The notes: generated by a model not told the origin, from the letters alone. Shown: positions 8,175 through 17,034, counted from the first letter of the stretch. The stretch is DNA of 40,851 nucleotides from Reyranella massiliensis 521 (GCA_945862125.1 CAMAYC010000037.1:1-40851), one strand, 5' to 3'. Numbers and translations are program-made.

Positions 8175-9005
8175 TCAGCGCCCCTTAAAGGAAGGCTCCC
8201 GCTTTTCCAGGAAGGCCCTGATGCCTTCTTTCATGTCTTCGGTCTGCATGAGCGGCAGAAGCTGCAGAAAGACATGGTGGACATGCTCATTAAAAGGCTC
8301 GTTCCAAGCCATGCGCATCATGCGCTTGGCGGCCTGGATGGCAAGCGGTGCGTTGGCGGCGATTTCCAGCGCGAGGTCGCGCGCCGCGCCCATGACCTCG
8401 GCATCGGGTGCGACCTTATTGACCAGGCCGATTTCCAGGGACTGGGCCGAAGTCAAGGTGCGGCCAGTGAAGATCAGTTCGGCGGCCTTGGCCCAGCCCA
8501 GCATCCGCGGGAGGTACCAGGTGCCGCCTGACTCGGGCAGCACGCCGCGCTTGGCGTAGGACGCGGCAAGCTTGGCCGACTGGGCCATCACCCGGATATC
8601 GGCACCCAGCGCCAGATCGAGGCCATAACCGGCCGCCGAGCCGTTGAGCGCCGCGATCACCGGCTTGTCCATCGCATGCAGGACCGGCGGCGGCGTGTTG
8701 CGCAGGTCGATATTGGTGGGCGTCGCACCGGAACCAACACTGAGATTGTCGGTGCCCTTGGATTGCGCCTCGAGATTGAGCCCGGCGCAGAAGGCGCGGC
8801 CAGTGCCCGTCAGGATTACGACCCGCACCGCCGGATCTTCGTTGGCCCGCACCAGCGCCTCGGTGAGCTGCTTCAGCATCGGCCCCGAGATGGTGTTCAT
8901 GCGCTGCGGCGCGTTCAAAGTGACGGTCGCGATGGCGCCGTCGATGTCGTAGAGGAGCTCATCGGGCATTAGCGCCGATGTGGTCTGGGCCGCAAACTGG
9001 CTCAT
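8175..9005 (-). CDS. Enoyl-CoA hydratase
   Basis: A 276-residue crotonase-fold protein. Oxyanion-hole segments are RAFCAGLNLEAQSKG and NGSAAGYGLDLALGADIR; the catalytic loop RGVLPESGGTWYLPRMLG has the Glu expected for a hydratase. The C-terminus EDMKEGIRAFLEKREPSFKGR is the family signature. The start at 9005 is supported by GGGGGAGGAAAC directly upstream. It is the third crotonase in the first 9 kb, and all three differ in the catalytic loop, suggesting different acyl-CoA substrates. It is divergent from the threonine aldolase gene with 54 bp between starts. Confidence 0.92.
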   Translation of the reverse strand: MSQFAAQTTSALMPDELLYDIDGAIATVTLNAPQRMNTISGPMLKQLTEALVRANEDPAVRVVILTGTGRAFCAGLNLEAQSKGTDNLSVGSGATPTNIDLRNTPPPVLHAMDKPVIAALNGSAAGYGLDLALGADIRVMAQSAKLAASYAKRGVLPESGGTWYLPRMLGWAKAAELIFTGRTLTSAQSLEIGLVNKVAPDAEVMGAARDLALEIAANAPLAIQAAKRMMRMAWNEPFNEHVHHVFLQLLPLMQTEDMKEGIRAFLEKREPSFKGR

Positions 9006-9059
9006 GTTTCCTCCCCCTGCCTTATCCGGCTATGGTGGCGCAGGAGAACTCGCCACGCC

Positions 9060-10103
9060 ATGCAAAACCGTTTCATCGACCTCTACAGCGACACCAAGAC
9101 CAAGCCTTCGCCCGGGATGCGGAAAGCCATGGCCGATGCCGAAGTAGGCGATGAGCAGAAGATGGAAGACCCCACTGTCAACCGCCTGCGGGATCGGGTC
9201 TGCGAGCTCCTGGGCAAGGAGGATGCGGTTTTCCTGCCGAGCGGCACCATGGGCAACCAGATCGCCATCCGCGTTCACTGCCGACTGGGCGACGAGGTGA
9301 TCGCCGACCGCACCGCGCACATCATCAATGCCGAAGGCGGCGGCACCGCCGCCAATGCCGGCGTCATGATCCGCATGCTGGATGGGCCCCATGGTGTCTT
9401 CACCGGCGAGCAGGTCAAGGAAGCCCTGCGCGACCCCAACAGCCGCAACGCGCCGCGCTCACGTCTTGTATCCATCGAGAACACCTCCAACGGCGGATGC
9501 GGCACGGTTTGGCCCCTCGCCACCATGCAGGGCGTGACCAAGGTTGCGCGGGAGGCGGGCCTCAGCCTTCACATGGACGGCGCGCGGCTTTGCAACGCAG
9601 TCGTCAAGTCCGGCACCAAGACCCACGACTACGCGGCCTGCGTCGACTCGCTCTGGCTCGATTATACCAAGGGGCTGGGCGCCCCCGTTGGTGCGAGCCT
9701 CGCCGGCTCGAAGGACTTCATCAAGGAAGCCTGGCGCCAGAAGCAGATGCTGGGCGGATCGATGCGCCAATCGGGCGTGATCGCCGCGGCGGCGCTCTAT
9801 GCGCTGGAGCACAACTGGGACCGCCTCGCCGAGGACCACGACAATGCCCGCCATCTCTCCGAGGGCATTGCCAACATCAAGGGTCTGAAGATCGACGTGC
9901 CCCGGATGGAGACAAACCTGGTCTTCTTCGAGATCACCAAGCCAGGCTGGACCACGGCCAAGCTGGTCGAGGCCTGCAAGGAGCGTGGCGTGGGCATGGG
10001 CACCGCCGCCGGCAACCGCATCCGCGCCGTCACCCATCTCGACGTGAGCCGCGCGGAGATCGACACCGCGCTGAAGGTCATTAGCGACGCGCTCGCCGCC
10101 TAG
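9060..10103 (+). CDS. Low-specificity L-threonine aldolase family protein
   Basis: A 347-residue PLP-dependent fold-type-I enzyme cleaving beta-hydroxy amino acids (L-threonine/allo-threonine to glycine and acetaldehyde). Seen motifs: DLYSDTKTKPSPGMRKAM at the N-terminus, DAVFLPSGTMGNQIA, RTAHIINAEGGG, SLHMDGARLCNA with the PLP-pyridine Asp, and the Schiff-base Lys204 in LDYTKGLGAPVG. Length matches the family. The gene ends 6 bp before the molybdenum hydroxylase gene and probably shares its transcript, although no functional link between them is known to me. Confidence 0.92.
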   Translation: MQNRFIDLYSDTKTKPSPGMRKAMADAEVGDEQKMEDPTVNRLRDRVCELLGKEDAVFLPSGTMGNQIAIRVHCRLGDEVIADRTAHIINAEGGGTAANAGVMIRMLDGPHGVFTGEQVKEALRDPNSRNAPRSRLVSIENTSNGGCGTVWPLATMQGVTKVAREAGLSLHMDGARLCNAVVKSGTKTHDYAACVDSLWLDYTKGLGAPVGASLAGSKDFIKEAWRQKQMLGGSMRQSGVIAAAALYALEHNWDRLAEDHDNARHLSEGIANIKGLKIDVPRMETNLVFFEITKPGWTTAKLVEACKERGVGMGTAAGNRIRAVTHLDVSRAEIDTALKVISDALAA

Positions 10104-10109
10104 ATCGCC

Positions 10110-12392
10110 ATGAACGCGCCGCTAAAATTCGGCCAGTCGATCGCGCGACGCGAGGATCGGCGGTTCCTGACCGGCAAGGGCCGCTACACCGACGACACCG
10201 CACCGGCGGGAACGCTGGCCGTCCTGTTTGTGCGCTCGCCGCATGCCCATGCCCGGATCGCCGGCATCGACAAGGCCGACGCGCTCGCCTCGCCGGGGGT
10301 CGTGGCGATCTACACGGCCGACGACACGGCGGCGGACGGGCTCGGCCACCTGCCCGCCATCAGCGAGATCAAGGACGCGGCCGGCAACCGTCACCGCGAG
10401 CCGCCGCATCTGCCGATGCCGGTCGGCAAGGTGCGGCATGTCGGCGACATCGTCGCCATGATCGTGGCCGGCACACTCGACCAGGCGCGCGATGCCGCCG
10501 ATGTGCTGGCGGTCGACTACGAAGAGTTGCCCGCGGTCGTGACGGTGGGGCAGGCGCTCGCGCCGGACGCGCCGCTGGTCCACGACGACGTGCCCGGCAA
10601 CCTGATGTGCCGCTGGAGCCGCGGCGACGCCGCCGCGACCGAGGCCGCGTTCGCGCGCGCCGCGCATGTCGCCAGGCTCTCGATCCGCTCGCCGCGCCAG
10701 ATCGTGCATTACATGGAGACCCGCGCCGCCTGGTCGGCCTACGACGCCGGCGCCGACCTCGTCACTGTCACCTTCGGCTCGCAGGGCGTGCAGATCCCGC
10801 ACCGGATGATGTGCGAGCGCGTCCTGAACGTGGCCAGGGACAGGTTGCGCCTGATCACCGAGGACGTGGGCGGCGGCTTCGGGCCGAAGTATCCGATCTA
10901 CGCCGAACCCGCCCTGATCGCCTGGGCGACGCGCAAGCTGGGGCGCGGCCTGCGCTGGAACGCCGATCGCGCCGAGCTGGCGCTGGCCGACAGCCACAGC
11001 CGCGATCTCGTGGCAGCGGGCGAACTCGCGCTCGACGCCGACGGCCGCTTCCTCGCGATACGGGTCAGGGCCGAGGCCAACTACGGCGCCTATGTCTCGA
11101 TGTTCGCACCCAGCATCCCGACCACCGGCATGGCCAAGGTGATCTCCGGCCTCTACCGCATCCCCGCGATCCGCCTGGACTTCGACTGCGCCTTCACCAA
11201 TACCGTGCCGTGCGACGCCATCCGGGGCGCGGGCAAGCCCGAGGCACTGTTCCTGCTGGAGCGGCTGGTCGATATCGCCGCACACGAGACCGGCCGCTCT
11301 CCGATCGAGCTGCGCCGCCTCAATCTGCTGCGCCCCAAGGACATGCCGCATACGACGGCAACGGGGTACACCTACGACGCCGCCGACTGTCCGCGCCTGT
11401 TCGAGTCCGCGCTCGGCCACGCCGACATCGCGGGCTTCGCGGCGCGGCGCGCGGAGAGCGAAGCCCGCGGCAAACGGCGCGGCCTCGGCCTCTCCTGCCA
11501 TCTGCACGGCACCGGCGGCATCGCCGACGAGCATGTCGTGGTCAAGGTCGAGCCCGACCGGCTGGTGGCCAGTCTCGGCACGCAGAGCCAGGGACAGGGC
11601 CACGAGACTGTCTTCGGCCAGATTCTGAGCGCGGCGCTCGGCGTGCCGGTCGATCGCATCGACATTCGCCAGGGCGACACGCAAAGCATCCCGCACGGCG
11701 GCGGTACCGGCGGCTCGTCCTCGACCATCATCAGCGGCACGACGCTCGCGCGTGCTGCGGACGTGGTAATCCAGCGCGGCCGCGACCTCGCCGCCGAGCG
11801 ACTGGAGGCGGCGCCCGCCGACATCTCCTACCGCGACGGCAGCTTCGAAGTCGTAGGCACCGACCGGCGCGTCGGCCTGTTCGAGCTGGCGGCATGGAAG
11901 CCGTTCGACGGCGACGCGGTGTTCGCCGACAGGATGGAGGCTTTCCCGACCGGCGTGATGGCCTGCGAGGTCGAGGTCGATCCCGATACCGGAGCGACGC
12001 GCATCGACCGTTTCACTGCCGTGGCCGACGCCGGCGTGGTGGTCAACCCGCGCCTGCTGGAAGGCCAGATGCACGGCGGTATCGTGCACGGGCTCGGCAA
12101 TGCGCTGATGGAGGAGGCCGTCTACGACGAGGCGACGGGGCAACTGCTCAGCGGCACTTTGATGGACTACGCACTGCCGCGCGCCGACGACGTACCAGGC
12201 CTGCAGGTCGAGACGATCGCCACCCCCTCACCCAACAATTTCCTCGGGCTGAAAGGCATGGGCGAATTGCCGACCAACGGCGCGCCGGCAGCACTGGGCA
12301 ATGCCATTGTCGATGCGCTGCGCCCGCTGGGCGTACGCCATATCGACATGCCGATCACCGCCCACAAGATCTGGAAGGCCTTGAACCGGTGA
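10110..12392 (+). CDS. Xanthine dehydrogenase-family molybdopterin-binding large subunit (CoxL-like)
   Basis: A 760-residue large subunit of a molybdenum hydroxylase (aldehyde oxidase / type II CO-dehydrogenase-like). The N-terminus GQSIARREDRRFLTGKGRY is typical of CoxL relatives. Molybdopterin motifs are seen as EDVGGGFGPK, AIRGAGKPEALFLLE, TQSQGQGHETVFGQI and GTGGSSSTIISGT. The catalytic base Glu719 is in KGMGELPTNGAPAAL, the counterpart of the family GxGE motif. The CO-oxidising VAYRCSFR active-site loop is absent, so CO oxidation is not suggested. The FAD (CoxM) and iron-sulfur (CoxS) subunits normally adjacent are missing on both sides. The substrate is unknown: an aldehyde or N-heterocycle is likely. 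Confidence 0.92.
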   Translation: MNAPLKFGQSIARREDRRFLTGKGRYTDDTAPAGTLAVLFVRSPHAHARIAGIDKADALASPGVVAIYTADDTAADGLGHLPAISEIKDAAGNRHREPPHLPMPVGKVRHVGDIVAMIVAGTLDQARDAADVLAVDYEELPAVVTVGQALAPDAPLVHDDVPGNLMCRWSRGDAAATEAAFARAAHVARLSIRSPRQIVHYMETRAAWSAYDAGADLVTVTFGSQGVQIPHRMMCERVLNVARDRLRLITEDVGGGFGPKYPIYAEPALIAWATRKLGRGLRWNADRAELALADSHSRDLVAAGELALDADGRFLAIRVRAEANYGAYVSMFAPSIPTTGMAKVISGLYRIPAIRLDFDCAFTNTVPCDAIRGAGKPEALFLLERLVDIAAHETGRSPIELRRLNLLRPKDMPHTTATGYTYDAADCPRLFESALGHADIAGFAARRAESEARGKRRGLGLSCHLHGTGGIADEHVVVKVEPDRLVASLGTQSQGQGHETVFGQILSAALGVPVDRIDIRQGDTQSIPHGGGTGGSSSTIISGTTLARAADVVIQRGRDLAAERLEAAPADISYRDGSFEVVGTDRRVGLFELAAWKPFDGDAVFADRMEAFPTGVMACEVEVDPDTGATRIDRFTAVADAGVVVNPRLLEGQMHGGIVHGLGNALMEEAVYDEATGQLLSGTLMDYALPRADDVPGLQVETIATPSPNNFLGLKGMGELPTNGAPAALGNAIVDALRPLGVRHIDMPITAHKIWKALNR

Positions 12393-13381
12393 CGCGCTGG
12401 ATACGTCGCCTGGCATACGGTTTGGGCATCCTCATCGTCGTGGTGGCCGGTGCACTCGCCGCTGCAATCGCCTTCGATTCGCCAAGCGCGCCGCCAGTAT
12501 TGGCCGCCGGCAACACCGTTCCCGGAATCGCGCAGTGGAACTTCGCCGAGCTGCCCAAGATGCAGAGTGTCAAGGCGCGTGACGGTGCGCCGCTCAACTA
12601 CCGTCTCTACTCCGGTCGCGCCGACCGTGTGATCGTTCTGGTGCACGGCTCCACCGGCTCCGGCACGGAAATGCTCAAGCTCGCCCAGGCGCTGCAGGCG
12701 GCAGGCGCCACGGTCTACGCCATCAGCCTGCGTGGCCATGGTGGCAGCGGCACGCGGAATGGCGATGTCTCGTATCGTGGCCAGCTCGACGACGATTTGG
12801 CCGATCTCGTCAAAGGCGTCGGGATCGACAAGCAAGGTGTTCATCGTACGCTCGCCGGGTTTTCTTCCGGTGGCGGCTTTGTATTGCGCATCGCGGGCGG
12901 TCCGCAGGGCGGGCTATTCGACGACTATCTTGCGATTGCGCCCTTCATCGACCCGGACTCGCCTACCAGCAAGCCCAATTCGGGTGGTTGGGCCGGCGTG
13001 GCGCTGCCGCGCATCGTGGCACTGTCGATCCTCGACGGGATCGGCCTCCCCTGGTTCCAGGGACTGCCGACCATCCATTTCGCGACCCAGGCGAAAGCCG
13101 ACGACCGTCGCACGCCGGTCTATTCCTTCCGTTTGATGGCCAGTCTGCAGCTCGGCCTGGACTGGCGCGTGGTGCTGGCGCGCATCAAGGCTCCGACGCG
13201 GATCGTGGTCGGTGCCAACGACGAACTGTTCAATGCCGATCAGTTTGAGCCGATGATGCAGTCCATCAATCAACGCATCGGCGTCGCCGTCGTGCCAGGC
13301 CACGGCCATCTCGGCATGATCGCCGATCCGGCAGCAGTAACCGCGGTCGCCGCCGTGTGGCGGCAGATGGTGGACCGCTGA
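12389..13381 (+). CDS. Membrane-anchored alpha/beta hydrolase
   Basis: A 330-residue hydrolase. The GTG at 12389 overlaps the preceding stop by four bases (GTGA), indicating translational coupling with the molybdenum hydroxylase. A single N-terminal hydrophobic segment (LAYGLGILIVVVAGALAAAI) anchors or exports the protein. The lipase-2-like core shows VIVLVHGSTGSG (oxyanion loop), the nucleophile Ser in LAGFSSGGGFV, an acid in VGANDELF and the His in VPGHGHLGMI. It probably cleaves an ester or lactone at the periplasmic face. Only the 3' part of a much longer open frame is real, the upstream part being antisense noise over the hydroxylase gene. Confidence 0.88.
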   Translation: MTRWIRRLAYGLGILIVVVAGALAAAIAFDSPSAPPVLAAGNTVPGIAQWNFAELPKMQSVKARDGAPLNYRLYSGRADRVIVLVHGSTGSGTEMLKLAQALQAAGATVYAISLRGHGGSGTRNGDVSYRGQLDDDLADLVKGVGIDKQGVHRTLAGFSSGGGFVLRIAGGPQGGLFDDYLAIAPFIDPDSPTSKPNSGGWAGVALPRIVALSILDGIGLPWFQGLPTIHFATQAKADDRRTPVYSFRLMASLQLGLDWRVVLARIKAPTRIVVGANDELFNADQFEPMMQSINQRIGVAVVPGHGHLGMIADPAAVTAVAAVWRQMVDR

Positions 13382-13390
13382 CGCCGGACG

Positions 13391-14182
13391 CTACGCCTGC
13401 ACGAACGTCAGGGCGCCCCGTCCGCCGACATAGAGCCCTGCCGCAATCACGAACCAGGCGAAAACGCGCGTGAGCAGGCCCTTGCGCCGGGCAAGCACGA
13501 CGTTGGCCTTGGTACCGGCGATCGCACCGACGGCGCCACCGCCGACCAGCAAAGCTGCGACCGGCCAGTCGACCAGTCCCGACCAGGCGTAGCTCGACGC
13601 CGAGGCAATGCCGAACGCGGTGACGGCAACGAGCGAGGCGCTGGCAGCATCCTGCAGTTCCATGTCGGTCGCCAGGATCAACCCTGGCACGATCAGGAAA
13701 CCGCCGCCAATACCGAAGAACCCCGACAGCAGGCCGACGCCGGCTCCCAGCACGACGAGCCGTGGCAACAGGCGGCGCGCATTCTCACGCGTAAGACGCG
13801 CCGATTGGGCGCCGCTCGCCGGCTTGGGCCGAAGCATCACCACGCCGACAACGATCATCACGAGCCCGAACAGGGCCAGCAACTTCTGGCCGTCGACCGA
13901 CTTTCCGAAGGCGGCACCGGCCAACGCCCCGCCGACCCCGGCGGCGCTGAAGACGAGTGCGCAGGGCCAGCGGATCGACTTGCGCCAGGCATGCAGACCA
14001 AGACTGGTCGCGGCATTGAGCGCGACGGCGAAGGCTGCCGTGCCGATCGCGACGTGTGCGGAGGGAACACCCACCGCATAGACGAGCAGAGGCACGGCGA
14101 GGATGGAGCCGCCACCGCCGATCAATCCGAGGACAAGACCGATCAAGCCGCCCGAAGCCAGTGCGATGGCCGTCGCAAGCAT
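13391..14182 (-). CDS. TauE/SafE-family sulfite/organosulfonate exporter
   Basis: A 263-residue polytopic membrane protein with about eight hydrophobic segments and the internal repeat of the family: GLIGLVLGLIGGGGSILAVPLLVY in the first half and GVGLLSGFFGIGGGFLIVP in the second. The start ATG 14182 shares a base with the stop of the rhodanese gene (TGATG), so the two are co-translated. In BigR/SqrR-type regulons this protein is thought to export sulfite made by persulfide oxidation, which agrees with the divergent Blh-like gene. A longer frame to 14248 overlaps the rhodanese gene and is not used. Confidence 0.92.
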   Translation of the reverse strand: MLATAIALASGGLIGLVLGLIGGGGSILAVPLLVYAVGVPSAHVAIGTAAFAVALNAATSLGLHAWRKSIRWPCALVFSAAGVGGALAGAAFGKSVDGQKLLALFGLVMIVVGVVMLRPKPASGAQSARLTRENARRLLPRLVVLGAGVGLLSGFFGIGGGFLIVPGLILATDMELQDAASASLVAVTAFGIASASSYAWSGLVDWPVAALLVGGGAVGAIAGTKANVVLARRKGLLTRVFAWFVIAAGLYVGGRGALTFVQA

Positions 14183-14709
14183 CAGCCCAGCACGGCCTTC
14201 ACCGCGCGGTTCCACGGCATCAGGCCGAGCAGCTTGGCCATGCCGCACCAGCCGCTCACACCGGCGAATACGAGGCCGGCACCGACGAAGGCGGAGAGAC
14301 CGAAGAATGCCGGCGCGATCCAGAAGCCCAGTACAACCCCCGCAACGACGAGGCTGCCGGCGGTGATCTGGACCTGCCGCATGATCTCAATCGGCTGTCG
14401 TGTGTCGATGGCGATCGGCAGACCCGCCTTCTTCCAGGCGTCGATGCCGCCTTCCAGGACATAGGCGTCGCAGCCGGCGGCGCCGGCAAGACGCGAAGCA
14501 TTTGCAGCCGTGCGAGCTCCGGAGCGGCAATGGAAGATCACCACCTTGGCGCCGGCCGTGTCGATCGTCGAGAGTCTGGAAAGGGCATGGTGCCGTGTGC
14601 CCGGCACATGCTCGCGGACGCGCTCATCGGCCTCGCGGACGTCGACGAGCACGGCACCGTCGTCGATCAGGCGCTTGGCGCGGACAGCATCGATGGTGGG
14701 AAGGGACAT
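14182..14709 (-). CDS. Rhodanese with C-terminal membrane domain (YgaP/DUF2892-like)
   Basis: A 175-residue sulfurtransferase. Residues 1-105 form a single rhodanese domain (DAVRAKRLIDDGAVLVDVRE) with the persulfide-forming Cys in VIFHCRSGART. Residues about 110-165 hold two membrane segments (TAGSLVVAGVVLGFWIAPAF and FVGAGLVFAGVSGWCGMAKL), as in E. coli YgaP. It is therefore an inner-membrane rhodanese facing the cytoplasm, moving sulfane sulfur between carriers. It lies between an ArsR regulator (27-bp gap) and the TauE exporter (1-nt overlap). A Cys in the second membrane segment (SGWCGMAK) is also common in this family. Confidence 0.92.
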   Translation of the reverse strand: MSLPTIDAVRAKRLIDDGAVLVDVREADERVREHVPGTRHHALSRLSTIDTAGAKVVIFHCRSGARTAANASRLAGAAGCDAYVLEGGIDAWKKAGLPIAIDTRQPIEIMRQVQITAGSLVVAGVVLGFWIAPAFFGLSAFVGAGLVFAGVSGWCGMAKLLGLMPWNRAVKAVLG

Positions 14710-14736
14710 GTTGTTCTCCTCTCGGAAAGGTCCGGT

Positions 14737-15057
14737 TCAGGTCTGGCAGTAGAGCCGGTGCAGGGTGGCCAGCAGTGATTCCACCCGCGGATCGGCGATG
14801 CGGTACCAGAGTGACTGGGCGTCGCGCCGGAAGGCAACGATGCCCTCCTCGCGCATACGCGCGAGATGTTGCGACAGCGCCGACTGGGACAGGCCGACGT
14901 CGTCGGCGAGTGCGCCGACCGTTGCCTCGCCCGTTTCTATCAGCTTGCAAAGAATGAGCAGCCGGCGATCGTTGGCAAGGGCGCCCAGCAGATCAGCAAC
15001 CTGGCCGGCCTTGGCTTCGAGCGCGCGAGGATCGATGCGAGTGGATGTATTTTTCAT
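14737..15057 (-). CDS. ArsR-family regulator, BigR/SqrR-like sulfide sensor
   Basis: A 106-residue winged-helix repressor. The recognition helix is VGLSQSALSQHLARMREEG, and the wing is VAFRRDAQSLWYRI. Two cysteines, Cys37 (LLILCKLIETG) and Cys104 (LHRLYCQT), are 67 residues apart, matching within one residue the persulfide-sensing pair of BigR and SqrR. Metal-binding motifs of ArsR/SmtB are absent. I therefore infer a reactive-sulfur sensor. It heads an operon with rhodanese and TauE and is divergent from the Blh-like gene. ATG 15057 is preferred over 15099 because the longer form would use up the whole control region. Confidence 0.88.
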   Translation of the reverse strand: MKNTSTRIDPRALEAKAGQVADLLGALANDRRLLILCKLIETGEATVGALADDVGLSQSALSQHLARMREEGIVAFRRDAQSLWYRIADPRVESLLATLHRLYCQT

Positions 15058-15100
15058 ATTGTCTGTTGCTAATTTAGTTATTCCTAATATATGTGTCAAG
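15058..15100. promoter_or_regulatory. AT-rich divergent control region, candidate ArsR operator
   Basis: The gap between the ArsR gene and the Blh-like gene is strikingly AT-rich for this DNA. It contains the imperfect dyad TTGCTAA-T-TTAGTTA at 15066-15080 (5 of 7 pairs) and TAATAT at 15085-15090, which could be a -10 element for the rightward gene. AT-rich dyads are typical of BigR/SqrR sites. The exact operator is not certain. Confidence 0.4.
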
Positions 15101-15120
15101 TCACAGCCTTGGAGAAAAAC

Positions 15121-15990
15121 ATGACCTCACAGCCGGTCATCGACGCCTTCTTCGACCCAGCCACCTTCACCATTACCTATCTTGTCAGCGATCCCGCTTC
15201 CGGCCGGGCGGCGATCGTCGACCCGGTGCTCGACTACGATCACCGTTCGGGCAAGGCCACGACCGCCTCGGCCGACGGTGTGCTGGCAAAGGCCGCGGAC
15301 CGCGGGGTGCAGGTCGACTGGATCCTGGAAACGCATGCCCATGCCGACCATCTGACCGCGGCACCACACCTCAAGGTGAAAACGGGTGCGTCGGTGGCGA
15401 TCGGCGAGCACATCCGAGAGGTTCAGAAAATCTTCGGCAAGGTCTTCAACGCCACCGATGTGAGCGGCGACGGACGCGAGTTCGATCGCCTCCTCCGCGA
15501 TGGCGAGCGACTTGCCCTCGGCACGCTCGAGATCGAGGTCATGCATCTGCCTGGCCACACGCCTGCCGATGTCGCCTACCGGATCGCCGACGCCGTGTTC
15601 GTCGGCGACACGATCTTCATGCCCGACTACGGCACCGCGCGGGCCGACTTTCCGGGCGGTGATGCAGCGCAGCTCTATCGCTCGATCCGCCGTCTTCTGG
15701 CGTTGCCTCCCGCCACCCGGCTCTTCATGTGCCACGACTACAAGGCCCCGGGGCGGGACAGTTACGCCTGGCAGACGACCGTGGCAGAACAGCGTGCACG
15801 CAACGTCCATGTCCATGACGGCGTCGATGAGGCGGCCTTCGTCGCGATGCGGCAGAAGCGCGATGCAACGCTTGCCGCTCCGGTCCTGCTGCTGCCGTCG
15901 GTGCAGGTGAACATCCGCGCCGGCCATCTGCCACCTGCGGACGCAAACGGCGTGAGCTACCTGCGCATTCCAGTGAGGCTCGCGGCGTAA
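15121..15990 (+). CDS. MBL-fold persulfide dioxygenase-like hydrolase (Blh/ETHE1-like)
   Basis: A 289-residue metallo-beta-lactamase-fold protein. Metal ligands are seen in LETHAHADHLTAA (HxHxDH, with the ETHE1-type single-iron pattern), HLPGHTPADVAY, FVGDTIFMPDYGTARADFPGG and LFMCHDYKAPGRD. The GTARADFPGGD segment is characteristic of ETHE1/Blh persulfide dioxygenases, which oxidise glutathione persulfide to sulfite. ATG 15121 has GGAGAAAAAC before it; an upstream in-frame ATG at 15091 lies in the control region and is less likely. It is divergent from ArsR-rhodanese-TauE, and together they form a sulfide-detoxification module: oxidation here, sulfur transfer by rhodanese, export of sulfite by TauE (inference). 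Confidence 0.9.
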   Translation: MTSQPVIDAFFDPATFTITYLVSDPASGRAAIVDPVLDYDHRSGKATTASADGVLAKAADRGVQVDWILETHAHADHLTAAPHLKVKTGASVAIGEHIREVQKIFGKVFNATDVSGDGREFDRLLRDGERLALGTLEIEVMHLPGHTPADVAYRIADAVFVGDTIFMPDYGTARADFPGGDAAQLYRSIRRLLALPPATRLFMCHDYKAPGRDSYAWQTTVAEQRARNVHVHDGVDEAAFVAMRQKRDATLAAPVLLLPSVQVNIRAGHLPPADANGVSYLRIPVRLAA

Positions 15991-16068
15991 CGACGATCCT
16001 CTGGCCGCAAGGCGAAAGTTGGCGATGGCCTGGGCCTCAGCTAGCATCCGCTGCCAAGGAGGAAATCA

Positions 16069-17034
16069 ATGAAATCTACAATAAGAGCACTGCTTGCAGG
16101 CACACTGATGTTGCTCGCTGCCGAAGCGCAGGCCCAAGCCTGGCCCAGCAAACCGATCAAGCTGATCGCGCCCTACCCGCCCGGTGGTCAGACCGACGTC
16201 GTCGCGCGCTACTTCGCCGAGAAGCTTACGGGCGTGCTCGGCCAGCAGGTGATCGTCGAGAACAAGGCCGGCGCGCAAGGCATGGTCGGCGCCGAGATCG
16301 CGAAGAACGCGGCTCCAGACGGCTACACATTCGTCTACGTCAACTCGTCGATGATGTGCATCAACCCTTACGTCTACAAGAAGATGCCTTACGACGGTTC
16401 CAAGGATTTCGTGCCGGTGACGCAGCATGGCCTGGCCCCGCTGATGATGGTGGTGCCGCCCACTCTGGGGCCGAAGTCGGTGAAGGAGTTCGTCGCCTGG
16501 GCCAGGGAGCGCAAGGGCAAGGTCAACTTCGCCTCTTTCGGAATTGGCTCCTCGTCGCACATCTGGGGCGAGATGCTGAATCAAGCCGAAAAGCTCGATA
16601 TGACGCACGTCCCCTACAAGGGCGCAGGCCCGGCGATCCAGGACACGCTGGCCGGCCACATCCCGATGACCATCCAGGATCTCGCCGCCAGCGGCCCCGC
16701 GATCTCCGGCGGCAAGTTGACGCCGCTTGCCGTCACCTCGACCGTACGCTGGCCGCGCCTGCCCGACGTGCCGACATTCGGCGAGGCCGGCTACAATATC
16801 GGACTGGTCGGCTGGAACGGCATCCTTGCGCCGGCCGGCACGCCCAAGGAGATCGTCGAACGCGTGAGCGCGGAAATTCGCAAGCTTGTGCAGACGCCGG
16901 AAGGCAAGGAGAAACTCCTCGACATGGGCCTTCTCGCCACCGGCACCACCCCGGTCGAGATGACCGAGATCATGAAGACCGGCTGCGCCGCCTGGGGCGA
17001 CGCCGTGAAGCGGGCCGGCGTCGAACCCGAATGA
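16069..17034 (+). CDS. Bug-family (TctC) tripartite tricarboxylate transporter substrate-binding protein
   Basis: A 321-residue periplasmic binding protein. The signal peptide MKSTIRALLAGTLMLLAAEA, ending at about AQAQA, is followed by WPSKPIKLIAPYPPGGQTDV, the first strand and binding loop of Bug proteins. Other family marks are VIVENKAGAQGMVGAEIAKN, DGYTFVYVNSS, MTHVPYKGAGPAIQDTLAGH and VPTFGEAGY. It binds a small carboxylate-like ligand for a TTT transporter or for signalling. The TctA/TctB membrane genes are not here, so it is an orphan receptor, common in some proteobacteria. AAGGAGG lies before the ATG. Confidence 0.93.
   Translation: MKSTIRALLAGTLMLLAAEAQAQAWPSKPIKLIAPYPPGGQTDVVARYFAEKLTGVLGQQVIVENKAGAQGMVGAEIAKNAAPDGYTFVYVNSSMMCINPYVYKKMPYDGSKDFVPVTQHGLAPLMMVVPPTLGPKSVKEFVAWARERKGKVNFASFGIGSSSHIWGEMLNQAEKLDMTHVPYKGAGPAIQDTLAGHIPMTIQDLAASGPAISGGKLTPLAVTSTVRWPRLPDVPTFGEAGYNIGLVGWNGILAPAGTPKEIVERVSAEIRKLVQTPEGKEKLLDMGLLATGTTPVEMTEIMKTGCAAWGDAVKRAGVEPE

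Noticed and set aside
10122..12143. 673-codon open frame on the minus strand
   Set aside because: Lies fully antisense to the molybdenum hydroxylase, with low-complexity Arg/Gly/Ala/His-rich translation and no family motif; an effect of high GC codon bias.
10607..12388. Long upstream extension of the alpha/beta hydrolase frame
   Set aside because: Out-of-frame shadow of the hydroxylase gene; the GTGA junction at 12389 is the real start.
15991..16068. Possible terminator after the Blh-like gene
   Set aside because: Only short GC-rich dyads without a T-run; not convincing.
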